Assembly: GCF_900143285.1 (NCBI RefSeq) | Contig: NZ_FRDN01000006.1 | Coordinates: 248,001 to 312,000 of the forward strand | Length of the DNA: 64,000 nucleotides | DNA from: Desulfitobacterium chlororespirans DSM 11544 | GTDB taxonomy: Bacteria; Bacillota; Desulfitobacteriia; Desulfitobacteriales; Desulfitobacteriaceae | Direction: 5' to 3' | In this document: in pieces, positions 17,610 to 26,674 of the stretch | Layout of the letters: the number at the start of each line of letters is the position of its first letter | Position numbering within the stretch: position 1 is the first letter of the stretch | Made by a program: the position numbers and the translations under genes | Notes under the pieces: model-generated | Told to the model about the DNA's origin: nothing | Seen by the model: the letters and a program-made list of their open reading frames with translations, nothing else | Databases searched by the model: none

Positions 17610-19379
17610 TTATTTTGTTGCATGTTCTGCCGCTACTCTTCCGAAGGTCAAACCTTGAAGCATAGCGGAGCCGCTGCCTTCATATTCTTGAGAGATGGTT
17701 TGAGCCCAGGCCGCGCTTCCGGCAGCATAAAGTCCCTGGATTACATTTCCTTTCGTATCGACAACCTGGGCGTTTTCATTAACTCTTAAGCCGCCGGTGG
17801 TATCCACAAGACCGCCTTTCATATCAAGACCGATATAGGGCGCTGTCACTTTGCTTAAATACTGGGCAGGTTTGTTAAATTCGGTGTCCTTACCGGCTTC
17901 AACCATTTTGTTATAGTCTTCGATAGTTTTCTTTAAGGCAGCGGGGTCCATATTCATTTTTTGGGCCAGCTCTTCGATGGTATCGGCTTTAAAAGCTTTG
18001 CTTCCCGATTCGATGGATTTATCAATGGAATCCTTGTAGGTCTTGTAGAGGGATTCGGTAGCAATAGTCCACATATCCTCAAAGCCTTGTTCTCTTAGTG
18101 CTCTGGAGCGCCAGTAGAAGTAGGTGGATTCATCAACAAAACGTTTGCCCTCAGGAGTCACATAGAGAGCATCAAAAGATTCACCCCCTATTCCTCCATT
18201 AGCATAAGCCGTATGATGCATGAGCAGAGCATCCTTCATAATAATATCCGCTCCTACCCCTTTACCCAGGATGATGGTATCCCCATCGTTGACATTGGAA
18301 TTAGTATAATCGGTAAGCTTGGGATTGGATTCCTTCACCATGTCCTTATTCTTACCATATCCGCCGCTGGTAAGGATAACGCTTTTGGCCTTGATGGTGA
18401 TTTCATTGCCGTCGCTGTCCTCCGCTTTGGCGCCAACGACTTTATCCCCTTCTTTAATCAGCTCAACCACGGGTGTATTGGTATAGACTTTAACCCCTAA
18501 AGCTAAGGCTTTGTCATAAAGCACCTTAATGATACCGCTTCCGCCGCCTTCGGCTTTATGAATGCGGGGGGTGCTTCTGGGGGGATGGATATTGGCAGGA
18601 TCCACGGTGTAAAACTTAATTCCTTTATCCACCAGCCATTGAATGTTCTCAGCGGAGTTGAAGGCCATAATCTTTAACAGATTGCTATCGATATACTTAT
18701 CTTTAGCCACTTGAGTAAGGCCTAATAAATCTTCGTAGTACTTTTCTTCAGAGTCATTGATTTTAAATTCCTCCTGAACCTTTGTCCCTGCACCGTAGAC
18801 ATATCCCGCATTGAGTGCGGAGGTTCCACCGATAACCCCTTGTTTTTCCACCAAGATAACATCTGCTCCTGCTTCGGCTGCCTGAAGAGTTGCCGTCATA
18901 CCAGCCATACCGGCGCCAACAACTAAGATTTCCGTTTCCCAAGTAAGCTGACCGGGTGCGCTTTTCTCAATCTTTTTGGCTTCCAGGCCCGCAATATCCG
19001 CTCCTGCTTGTGTTAATGCATCTTTCGCTGCTGCCATAATCGCCCTGCTGGAAACTGTGGCCCCGGATACTGCATCCAGACTCAACGTCTGATGATCGAG
19101 CATCTCCTGACGAAGGACATCAAAGGCGAATCCTCCCACCATCAGGGTTTCCTTGGATTCTACCAGTTTCAGATCCTTGATTCCTTTCTCATCCACTGTG
19201 AGTTCCAGCTTTAAAGGACCATTGTGGCCGGTGGTGGTTGCACTGTAAGTGCCCGGTTTACCCGCTAAGGACTTTTCAGGTTCAGTTGCCGCTGGGGCGG
19301 ATGTTCCGCCGCATCCGACAAGAGACAGGGTCAAAGCCGACACCATTGCGAAAGCTATTGCTTTCTTTTTTAGTTTCAT
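17610..19379 (-). CDS. FMN-binding, FAD-dependent flavoprotein reductase, lipoprotein (fumarate/urocanate reductase type)
   Basis: A 589-residue extracytoplasmic reductase. It has a lipoprotein signal with lipobox Cys23 (LSLVGCGG), an FMN-binding domain with the flavinylation motif SGATVSS (Thr108 is the expected covalent FMN site), and a FAD_binding_2 domain starting near residue 152 (ILVVGAGMAGMTATLQAAE). Family members reduce fumarate, urocanate or other enoates using electrons from the membrane. No haem motif is present, so electrons must come from another carrier. The ATG at 19379 has AAGGAGG upstream. Desulfitobacteria encode many such reductases; the substrate cannot be assigned. Confidence 0.87.
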   Translation of the reverse strand: MKLKKKAIAFAMVSALTLSLVGCGGTSAPAATEPEKSLAGKPGTYSATTTGHNGPLKLELTVDEKGIKDLKLVESKETLMVGGFAFDVLRQEMLDHQTLSLDAVSGATVSSRAIMAAAKDALTQAGADIAGLEAKKIEKSAPGQLTWETEILVVGAGMAGMTATLQAAEAGADVILVEKQGVIGGTSALNAGYVYGAGTKVQEEFKINDSEEKYYEDLLGLTQVAKDKYIDSNLLKIMAFNSAENIQWLVDKGIKFYTVDPANIHPPRSTPRIHKAEGGGSGIIKVLYDKALALGVKVYTNTPVVELIKEGDKVVGAKAEDSDGNEITIKAKSVILTSGGYGKNKDMVKESNPKLTDYTNSNVNDGDTIILGKGVGADIIMKDALLMHHTAYANGGIGGESFDALYVTPEGKRFVDESTYFYWRSRALREQGFEDMWTIATESLYKTYKDSIDKSIESGSKAFKADTIEELAQKMNMDPAALKKTIEDYNKMVEAGKDTEFNKPAQYLSKVTAPYIGLDMKGGLVDTTGGLRVNENAQVVDTKGNVIQGLYAAGSAAWAQTISQEYEGSGSAMLQGLTFGRVAAEHATK

Positions 19380-19556
19380 ACTCTTTTCCTCCTTTGCAAT
19401 AATTTAAAGGGCCTTTACAATTAGATTGTAGGACCTGGTGTCTTCCCTATGTCAAAGGAGTTAAAACCACAAATTTTTCACAAAAAAGCAGAAAACATGG
19501 GGTTAATCCCATGTTTTCTGTTGGCAAGGTCTCTGGTTGGGATGCCAGGGCAATCC

Positions 19557-20846
19557 CTACAATGACATAACCGCTTTGAATTTTTCTTTGTCTTTTTGGC
19601 CGATGGGTTTAAACATCAGAGCCGCTTCCGGTTTTCCTGCAAATATATTAAAAAACAGCTCTTTGCCCCGAATATCTGTTTCATAGGGGTTATTCTCCAC
19701 AACGGGGCCTAAGTCGGAATCCCGCATTTTCATAACCCCAAGTTCACTCAGCTTATCATGAATATGCTCCTTATTCAGATAGTCCCGTATTGGGGACGGT
19801 ACAACCAAGGCGTTCTGGGAGCGTGGTTTAACATAAGGGTATACACCGGTTAAAAGACCATTCATTTGCAGTAAAGGGAGAACCCGTTTAACGACAAATT
19901 CCTGCTCACTTCTAGCATAGGCTTTGGTCATCAGAAAATCAACAATGATATCAAGGGAATTCTTTGCTAAAGGCAAATCCCGCACATCACAACAGAAAAA
20001 TATAAAATGCTTATGATCATAATTGGCTTCAATTTCCTTTTTGGCAAAATTTAATTTTTCAAAATCATTATAATTTAAAATATAGGTGGTACCCATGGGC
20101 AAATGCTTGATGTACTGCATTAGAAACAAACATATACAGGGGTCGATCTCCAGAATATAACGGGGATGTCTGCTCTCTTTTTGGATCGCTTCAATGACCA
20201 TATCCATGGCTTTATAGCGCAGATTGATATATTTTGTGGACGCTGCGGCCAGAAATTCTTCCCTTGTCGGAAATTTGCTCCCGTCGGGATAAGTTATTTT
20301 TCTGACTTTAGGATCCACATAAATACCATCTTCAATAATGGCATTGTAACCACAATCACATTGAATGTCAGCCTCAAAGATCATATTCTTCTCGATGGTG
20401 CCGTCTGAAATATGCAAGGGTGCCCGGCACTGGGGACAAGCCAGCATGGTTAGAGCAGCTATAGGGAACCCGATCCGCTTCAGCTCTCTTTTTTCGCGGC
20501 TCTTGATAAGATCGATATTCCCTCTCAGCTTGGAACGGACTTCAAGATGTTTCTGCACTTCTGCATCAATTTTGTTCTTTTTTTCTTCCAGCAAGGACAA
20601 ATAAAGAGTTCTATACTCTTCCGAATCCATTCCCGTCATTCGTTTATAGCTTAAAACTTTAAGTATCTCCGTTAATGAAAAATTCAGCTGCTTAAGATTC
20701 ATGATTTTTTCCATGTCATCCATATCGTCTTGCTCAAAAAAGTATTGGCCGCCGTTCTTTTGTGGAATCAGCAAGCCCAGGTCCATATAATGTCTGACAG
20801 TATCTTGGGTGATATTCAGTTTTGAGGCAAACTCACCAATTCTCAT
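19557..20846 (-). CDS. MerR-type regulator fused to a zinc-ribbon and methyltransferase-like domain
   Basis: A 429-residue fusion. Residues 1-70 form a MerR winged helix (MRIGEFASKLNITQDTVRHY), followed by a coiled coil (about 80-125). A zinc-ribbon-like cluster has Cys137, Cys140, Cys163 and Cys165 (CPQC...CDC), laid out as in RlmA-type rRNA methyltransferases. The rest resembles a class I SAM methyltransferase fold, but the glycine-rich SAM loop is poor (YILEIDPCICLFLMQ). It may use the domain to sense a ligand rather than methylate. The ATG at 20846 is preferred over the TTG at 20864 because it begins at the normal MerR start. It is upstream of the flavin reductase lipoprotein, a possible target. 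Confidence 0.8.
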   Translation of the reverse strand: MRIGEFASKLNITQDTVRHYMDLGLLIPQKNGGQYFFEQDDMDDMEKIMNLKQLNFSLTEILKVLSYKRMTGMDSEEYRTLYLSLLEEKKNKIDAEVQKHLEVRSKLRGNIDLIKSREKRELKRIGFPIAALTMLACPQCRAPLHISDGTIEKNMIFEADIQCDCGYNAIIEDGIYVDPKVRKITYPDGSKFPTREEFLAAASTKYINLRYKAMDMVIEAIQKESRHPRYILEIDPCICLFLMQYIKHLPMGTTYILNYNDFEKLNFAKKEIEANYDHKHFIFFCCDVRDLPLAKNSLDIIVDFLMTKAYARSEQEFVVKRVLPLLQMNGLLTGVYPYVKPRSQNALVVPSPIRDYLNKEHIHDKLSELGVMKMRDSDLGPVVENNPYETDIRGKELFFNIFAGKPEAALMFKPIGQKDKEKFKAVMSL

Positions 20847-21123
20847 AGTATCACTCACTTCCAAACATTCAGGAGTTCTTCAGCAACAAAACACACCTGA
20901 CTCGACTCTGAAAAAACACTATCCCTCACTCTGATATTACCATTGAAATCATAACTATATCAAGCACAGACTTGGAACAAACCTGCTTTGCTCACTCCAA
21001 AACCAATAGGAATTCCAACAGGAATTATTGAGGCAATACTGTCCAGGTACATGGCAAAACGGGAAGATCTTATGAAAAATCTTCCCGTCCTCAAAATCTG
21101 CAGCTTATTTTTACCGTCGATAA

Positions 21124-23130
21124 TCAGTCCACCAGCCATTTACGCAGCTGGCACCGGGCTTCGTAGTAAGGTGTGCTTTCGCCGAAATCCGAAGGTTTCC
21201 CCGCCAGCAGCTGATTCACTCCCCATCCATCCTCGGTGCCTCCCTCGGGCAGAACCACTGTTTGCGGGTGAATGTCCTCGGAGACAGATACCCAGGCCAA
21301 AAGTTGGCCATGCTCCGTCTCTACCAAGGCCCGATCCCCGGTGGAGAGGTAATACTTCTCAGCCAGTTGGGGATGAATATAAAGGTGAAAGCCTTCTGTT
21401 TCCTGGAACTGGGAATGAAGGGCATGATGGGGATGAGGGGTGATGAGATACCAGGGATACTCCCCTTGACTTGGGGGTCTGGTAAATTCCAGATTCGTTT
21501 TCAGATCATCCCGGGAACTTTCGAGAAGGGGATCAGCTACGGCATCCCCGTATTCAGCCAGAGCTATCTCTGAAGCCAGTTCAATCTTACCGCTGGGTGT
21601 CTTAAACTGCCCATCCTGCCAGGCCACTTCAGGGATATAAGGGGTCCGCAGAGGGCCTTTCCTTAAACTCTCCAGAGTTATCCCATACTCGGCCAAGGGT
21701 GCCAGGACGTATTCCAGCCACTGCTCCGGAGTATAAGGAAAGGCATCTCCCAAACCCAGACGTTGGGCCAGTTCTGTAAAAATCACCACCTCAGACCTCG
21801 CTTCATACCGGGGCTCCACGATCCTCTGAGTAAGCTGGAGAATGGGACTCCAGGAGGTGGCGATCAGGTCCTCATCTTCAAAAGCCGTGGTAACAGGCAG
21901 AACCAGATCGGAATGGCGGGCCGTCTCCGTCAGGGTGATATCAAAGGTCACCTTAAAGGGTATTTTCCGCCAGACCTCCCGCCAAAGCAGGGAATTAGGC
22001 TGTTGGACCAGAGGGTTGGAGCGGGTCACTACAGCCAAGCGAACCGGGGGATCAGCCTTGCCGATCTCTTCGGCTAAAAACGGATGGGGAAAGGTCCGGG
22101 ACTGATAACACTGGGAATCCATAGTGACTTTGTTGAGATGACGGCCATGGTATTGATAGCCGTAGTGGATGCCTGCTCCGGTCTGGCCCAGGTTGCCGGT
22201 CAAAGCTAAAAGAGCATCAATAGCGCGGAGGGTATTACCGCCGCCGCTATACCGTTGCAAGCCGTATCCGGCCAGGATCGTGACCGGCCGGGTGCGGCTT
22301 ATGGTCTGGGCTAATTCCTCTTGTTTTTCTACCGATACCCCGGTCAACAGGGCTACCCTTTCCGGGTTGTATTCCTTCGCCCTGCGGGCAAAGGCTTCCA
22401 GCCCATGGACGGACCTGCGTACAAAATCCCAATCCAGCCAGCCTTCCCGTAAAATAATATGGGCGATTCCCATGGCCAGGACGCCATCACTGCCGGGATG
22501 AACCTGAACATAATCCTGAGCAAAATCAGCACTTTTCACCCGCACCGGATTAATCGCAATGATCTTGGCTCCGGCCTTCTTAGCCTCCAGCAAAAGGGGC
22601 ACTATATGCAGATTAGTAACGGCCGGATCCCTTCCCCACAGGATAATAACCTTCGCCTGACTGACCTGAGTCCAATCCCCGGCCAGAACTCCCCCGAAAT
22701 CAATCTCCTGAGCCCGGTAGCCTGCTCCCCAGCACATACTTCCTCTGGGCTCCGTGACCCCGCCTAAGGCCTGGAAAAAGCGCCGGTCCAGCTCTCTTAA
22801 CTTCCCATTGTGACCATAATCATAATGGTGGAGAATCCCCCAGGAACCCACCTCTTCAAGGGTCTCTTTGATTTTATCTGTTAAAAGGGTATAGGCTTCA
22901 GCCCAGGAAATACGCCGAAACCCTCCCTGGTCCTTGAGAAGGGGAAAACGCAGTCTTTCGGCTGAGAAGACTCGTTGCGCCTGAGCCTGAGCTTTTGAAC
23001 ATACTATTCCCTTGGTTAGCGGATGCTCCTTATCCCCACGAACCTGCAGTCCTTTATCCTCACTGTACTCCACAACAAAGCCGCAGCTGTCTGGACAATT
23101 CAACGGACAAGCCGAGCGCAGAACGGTCAT
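21124..23130 (-). CDS. Molybdopterin oxidoreductase with N-terminal [4Fe-4S] site
   Basis: A 668-residue bis-MGD enzyme of the DMSO reductase/formate dehydrogenase superfamily. An N-terminal [4Fe-4S] motif uses Cys8, Cys12, Cys16 and Cys44 (CPLNCPDSC...GIVC). Cys133 in GSMCWGAG could be the Mo ligand, but this is uncertain. The molybdopterin-binding C-terminal domain is present (WYLITPHPHHALHSQF, then DRALVETEHGQLLAWVSV). No Tat or Sec signal is seen, so it is probably cytoplasmic. The ATG at 23130 has AGGGAGGGG. It follows scfB by 31 bp and is probably cotranscribed with it; no electron-transfer or membrane subunit gene is adjacent. Confidence 0.88.
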   Translation of the reverse strand: MTVLRSACPLNCPDSCGFVVEYSEDKGLQVRGDKEHPLTKGIVCSKAQAQAQRVFSAERLRFPLLKDQGGFRRISWAEAYTLLTDKIKETLEEVGSWGILHHYDYGHNGKLRELDRRFFQALGGVTEPRGSMCWGAGYRAQEIDFGGVLAGDWTQVSQAKVIILWGRDPAVTNLHIVPLLLEAKKAGAKIIAINPVRVKSADFAQDYVQVHPGSDGVLAMGIAHIILREGWLDWDFVRRSVHGLEAFARRAKEYNPERVALLTGVSVEKQEELAQTISRTRPVTILAGYGLQRYSGGGNTLRAIDALLALTGNLGQTGAGIHYGYQYHGRHLNKVTMDSQCYQSRTFPHPFLAEEIGKADPPVRLAVVTRSNPLVQQPNSLLWREVWRKIPFKVTFDITLTETARHSDLVLPVTTAFEDEDLIATSWSPILQLTQRIVEPRYEARSEVVIFTELAQRLGLGDAFPYTPEQWLEYVLAPLAEYGITLESLRKGPLRTPYIPEVAWQDGQFKTPSGKIELASEIALAEYGDAVADPLLESSRDDLKTNLEFTRPPSQGEYPWYLITPHPHHALHSQFQETEGFHLYIHPQLAEKYYLSTGDRALVETEHGQLLAWVSVSEDIHPQTVVLPEGGTEDGWGVNQLLAGKPSDFGESTPYYEARCQLRKWLVD

Positions 23131-23161
23131 TTTTATCCCCTCCCTAGACCATAATAGAATC

Positions 23162-24592
23162 TTATGTCTCTTTGATCTTCATATAGAGGGCTACTTCAAG
23201 ACGTTTCTTCTGAAACTCACACCCTAAAGCATAGACCTCGTTAAGTTGGCCGCTAAAAGCATAATTGGCCGAGTGGCAGCCACCGCTGCAGGAAAAACGC
23301 GCCCAGCATTGGCGGCAGGCTGGTTTGCTATAGACATGGGCGGAACGAAACTTTTCGATGATCTCCGGATTAAGAGGAACACCCTCTTGTCCAAGGGAGC
23401 CCATTTTGAATTCCTCCTGGCCGACAAACTGATGACAGGGATAGAGATCTCCCTCCGGTGAAATCGCCACATATTCATGGCCGGCTCCGCAGCCGGAGAG
23501 ACGCTTGGGCAGGCATGGACCTTGGTCCAGAGCTATATTAAAATGAAAAAAGCTAAAATCTTCGCCTTGGCCACGGCGAGCCAGCAATTCTTCCCCTAAT
23601 CGGTCATAGGTCTTTAAAATCTCGGCAAGATCCCCTTCCTGGAAAGCATAGGGATCGCTGGGTTGGGCTACCACAGGTTCCAGGGATATTTGTTTCATCC
23701 CCAAATCCAGCAGGTGGGTGACATCTTGATCAAAGTCCAGGTTGTAATGGGTATAGGTTCCCCGGGCATAATAGTAAGTACCTACGGCATAGGGAGAGCT
23801 CTCGGGACGTTTCGCGGCAAACTGCTGCAGGCGCGGAGCTACTTGGGCATAGCTTCCCTGTCCATTGGCATAGGGACGCATCCGATCATGGACCTCCGGA
23901 CGCCCGTCAATACTGAGGACGACACTGATATCTTCCTGCTCCAGGAAGTTTTGTATTTCTTCGCTCAGCAGCACTGCATTGGTGGTTATGGTAAACTTAA
24001 TGGTTTTGCCTTTAGCCTGGGCTGCCTCTTTCCCGTAGCGAACAACCTCTTTGACCATTTGATAGTTCAGAAGGGGCTCACCGCCGAAAAAGTCCACTTC
24101 ACAATGCTTGCGATGAGCCGAAGCCTCCAGAACAAAGTCAATGGCCTGTTTGCCGGTTGCCACGTCCATAAGACCCCGCTGTCCCCCAAAGGCCCCGGTT
24201 CCTGCAAAGCAGTAATTGCAGCGCAGGTTGCAATCGTGGGCGACATGAAGACAGATGGCTTTGACAATAGGCTTGGCCGGATAGGCAGGGCCTTTCTCTT
24301 CGGCTTCCTTAGAGAAGAGGACACCCTCCTGCTGCAGCTCTTCCATCTCCGCAAAGATTTCCTCGGCTACCTCCTGAGGGAGAGGCATACCCTCTGCCTG
24401 TAACAGCGCTGTGACCGTTTCTTTAGCCAAAGGCTTGTGCTCCTCCTGTAGTCTTTCCAGAACTTTCAGGATTGAAAAGGTCGTGTCATCTAAAATATGC
24501 AGGGAGCCGGAATTGACATCGTAAGCAATCTTCAGATCTCCCTGTTGGTAGCTATGAACATTTTTTTTAAGATCATATCCTTCAAGGAACAT
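23162..24592 (-). CDS. scfB: SCIFF peptide maturase, radical SAM/SPASM protein
   Basis: A 476-residue radical SAM enzyme. The CxxxCxxC cluster site is CNLRCNYC (about 121-128), the segment before it resembles a RiPP-recognition domain (DLKIAYDVNSGSLHILDD), and a Cys-rich SPASM domain lies near the C terminus (CGAGHEYVAISPEGDLYPC and CRQCWARFSCSGGCH). Such enzymes install thioether crosslinks in the SCIFF peptide, whose gene lies just upstream at 24728-24868. I chose the ATG at 24592 because AAGGG lies upstream; the ATG at 24628 has no ribosome site and would place the start next to the hairpin. Confidence 0.94.
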   Translation of the reverse strand: MFLEGYDLKKNVHSYQQGDLKIAYDVNSGSLHILDDTTFSILKVLERLQEEHKPLAKETVTALLQAEGMPLPQEVAEEIFAEMEELQQEGVLFSKEAEEKGPAYPAKPIVKAICLHVAHDCNLRCNYCFAGTGAFGGQRGLMDVATGKQAIDFVLEASAHRKHCEVDFFGGEPLLNYQMVKEVVRYGKEAAQAKGKTIKFTITTNAVLLSEEIQNFLEQEDISVVLSIDGRPEVHDRMRPYANGQGSYAQVAPRLQQFAAKRPESSPYAVGTYYYARGTYTHYNLDFDQDVTHLLDLGMKQISLEPVVAQPSDPYAFQEGDLAEILKTYDRLGEELLARRGQGEDFSFFHFNIALDQGPCLPKRLSGCGAGHEYVAISPEGDLYPCHQFVGQEEFKMGSLGQEGVPLNPEIIEKFRSAHVYSKPACRQCWARFSCSGGCHSANYAFSGQLNEVYALGCEFQKKRLEVALYMKIKET

Positions 24593-24634
24593 GGGCGGTT
24601 TTCCCTTCTTTCTTAAACAGTTAAACATAGAAAC

Positions 24635-24661
24635 AGAACCCGCCTGAATCAGGTGGGTTCT
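24635..24661 (-). terminator. Attenuator-type hairpin between scfA and scfB
   Basis: AGAACCCGCCTGA pairs with TCAGGTGGGTTCT, with one G-U pair and a very short loop, followed on the minus strand by GTTTCTATGTTT. It would allow strong expression of the peptide and partial read-through to the maturase. Confidence 0.65.
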
Positions 24662-24727
24662 CGCGACCTATGTTTAATCTTTTCACTTCGTCACACTATG
24701 TTCTGCTCGGGGCACTACTGACGAATA

Positions 24728-24868
24728 CTACTTAACACAGACTTGATTGCCTACGGTGCAGGATGTTTTGCAGGCCGATTGGCAGGAAGTCTGACACTCT
24801 CCGCAGCCACCTGTTTTTAAAGTTGCACTTAAATTGGCTTTAACAACTGTTTGAATATGCTTTGCCAT
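24728..24868 (-). CDS. scfA: SCIFF ranthipeptide precursor (six cysteines in forty-five residues)
   Basis: A 46-residue precursor: leader MAKHIQTVVKANLSATLKT, then a core with six cysteines at 22, 25, 29, 33, 37 and 44. The core segment CGECQTSCQSACKTSC is near-universal in clostridial SCIFF peptides. ScfB-type enzymes link Cys sulfurs to backbone or side-chain carbons to give a ranthipeptide. The ATG at 24868 has GAGGAGG 8 nt upstream; longer in-frame openings to 24907 lack a site. Its role is proposed to be signalling or stress-related, but is not settled. Confidence 0.96.
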   Translation of the reverse strand: MAKHIQTVVKANLSATLKTGGCGECQTSCQSACKTSCTVGNQVCVK

Positions 24869-24946
24869 CTTTATAGCCTCCTCTCGAACACATAAGAATT
24901 CGTCACTCATTATATCATGAGGACAAGTTAGTGTGCAAAATATAAT

Positions 24947-25495
24947 TTACTTGGTTGCTGTTCCTTGTTTAGGCTGACTGAATAAATAAAGAACGTCACC
25001 TTTTTCCGAGTATCCGGTAATATCGGCGTCAACCGAGGGAACCTGAGCCTTGCTGATCATAGCATACCAAAGGGAATACTCCCTGGACTGCACAATCGTT
25101 GCTTTAACGGCTTCCCCCCAGGTCGTCTTTACTTCAATGGAGCTGATTTTAGGTTCTTCCACAAATCCATAATAAAGATAGAACTTGGTGGACTTGTCCC
25201 CTAAATCCGAATAACGCCACGACAATCCTTTAGGATAGGTTACCAAAGAGCCGCCTTCGGTTCCCAGCCACTTCCAACCAAAGGCATCCTTCTGAAACAA
25301 GCCTGCCCCCAGTTCATCATTATTGATATAAAAGACAATCGTCGCCTCATTTTGAACCTGTTGGGTATGGATTACCTCCCAATCGCCTGGAACCACCTTT
25401 TTGGCCTCCTGAACAGCCTCTTCAAGGGAGCCGCAACCACTGATTGAGAAAATCAGCAGAAGTGCAACAGTCACCAGCACTTTGTTCAATTTCAC
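24947..25495 (-). CDS. Lipoprotein of unknown function
   Basis: A 182-residue protein with a lipoprotein signal (LLLIFSISGCGS, lipobox Cys21), then a compact domain rich in aromatic residues and beta-strands (WKWLGTEGGSLVTY, then FYLYYGFVEEPKISSIEV). I recognise no named family; it resembles small Firmicutes lipoproteins with a beta-rich fold. It would be anchored on the outer face of the membrane. It stands alone between scfA and two tRNA genes, and the ATG at 25495 has GGAGGAAG just upstream. Confidence 0.7.
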   Translation of the reverse strand: MKLNKVLVTVALLLIFSISGCGSLEEAVQEAKKVVPGDWEVIHTQQVQNEATIVFYINNDELGAGLFQKDAFGWKWLGTEGGSLVTYPKGLSWRYSDLGDKSTKFYLYYGFVEEPKISSIEVKTTWGEAVKATIVQSREYSLWYAMISKAQVPSVDADITGYSEKGDVLYLFSQPKQGTATK

Positions 25496-25695
25496 AGGGC
25501 TTCCTCCAGTTACATATAATCTGGGGTTTAAACATAATGTGACAAGGATTCAGTTTATAGTGTAGCTTATTTTATGTCTATTGACAATAGAATGATTGTT
25601 TGGCATAAGTCGGTTAAGGCACGAACAGCAGCCAATACAAAAGCCACACTGCTTGGTATACAGCATGGCTTAAAAACAATTTCCTTAAAATCAAA

Positions 25696-25771
<76 letters not shown>

Positions 25772-25776
25772 ATACA

Positions 25777-25852
25777 TGGTGACCCATACGGGATTCGAAC
25801 CCGTGTTACCGCCGTGAAAGGGCGGTGTCTTAGGCCGCTTGACCAATGGGCC
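25777..25852 (-). tRNA. tRNA-Glu (TTC)
   Basis: A 76-nt cloverleaf with encoded CCA. The acceptor stem is GGCCCAT/ATGGGTC, the anticodon loop CTTTCAC gives TTC, and the T-loop is TTCGAAT. It is upstream of tRNA-Phe on the same strand. Confidence 0.97.
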
Positions 25853-25967
25853 ACTGATGGGTGAGCCGTCTCACTCACGCTTTTGTAGTATACACAAAAG
25901 ATGCCTATAAGTAAAGGCCTTTGGTTAGATTTTTTTCTAACATTTTTTTGCTGAAAGGGAAAGCTGC

Positions 25968-26669
25968 TCAGCCTCCCAGATAGGCCTTGCGGATCTCATC
26001 GCTCTCGGCCAGTTCCCGGCCGGTGCCGGAAATGGAGATGGAGCCGGTCTCCAGAACATAGGCTCTATCAGCAATAGACAGGGCCATCTGGGCATTCTGC
26101 TCCACAAGAAGCACAGTGGTTCCGGCCTTGTTCATCTCCTGGATAATGGTGAAGATCTGCTCCACCAGTATCGGCGCAAGGCCCATGGAGGGCTCATCCA
26201 GCATCAGAAGTTTGGGCTTGCTCATCAGCGCCCTGCCAATAGCCAGCATCTGCTGCTCCCCTCCGGAAAGCGTGCCCGCAACCTGTTTGCGGCGTTCCAA
26301 AAGCCGTGGAAACAGAACGTAGACCTTTTCCAATTCGGCCTCGATATCGCCGGAAGGGCGGGTGTAGGCGCCCATTTCCAGATTTTCCTGGACAGTCATT
26401 TGCAGAAAAATCCGCCGGCCTTCAGGGACATGAGCCAAACCGCGTTCCACAATCTTGTGGGGTACCGTGGAAGTGATGTCTTTTCCCAAGAAGTTTATGC
26501 CGCCGGTCTTGGTGCGCAGCAAGCCGGAAATAGTCTTGAGGACGGTGCTCTTGCCGGCTCCATTGGCCCCGATCAGAGTCACGATCTCACCTTCGTTGAC
26601 CTCCAGGGAGATACCCTTGATGGCGTGTATAGCACCGTAAAAGACGTTTATATTATCGACTTTCAACAT
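25968..26669 (-). CDS. livF: Branched-chain amino acid ABC transporter ATP-binding protein LivF
   Basis: A 233-residue ABC ATPase. It has Walker A GANGAGKST, signature LSGGEQQMLAIGRALMS, Walker B LLMLDEPS and the LivF-typical ending ALSIADRAYVLETGSISISG. It powers uptake with LivG, LivH and LivM and the binding protein LivK. The ATG at 26669 follows livG by 5 bp and has GAGGGAGGG upstream. A 29-codon relic of another livF lies at 44839-44928. Confidence 0.95.
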   Translation of the reverse strand: MLKVDNINVFYGAIHAIKGISLEVNEGEIVTLIGANGAGKSTVLKTISGLLRTKTGGINFLGKDITSTVPHKIVERGLAHVPEGRRIFLQMTVQENLEMGAYTRPSGDIEAELEKVYVLFPRLLERRKQVAGTLSGGEQQMLAIGRALMSKPKLLMLDEPSMGLAPILVEQIFTIIQEMNKAGTTVLLVEQNAQMALSIADRAYVLETGSISISGTGRELAESDEIRKAYLGG

Positions 26670-26674
26670 AATGG

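Noticed and set aside
23663-24403. 246-codon plus-strand frame opposite scfB
   Set aside because: It is antisense to the radical SAM maturase and has no independent support.
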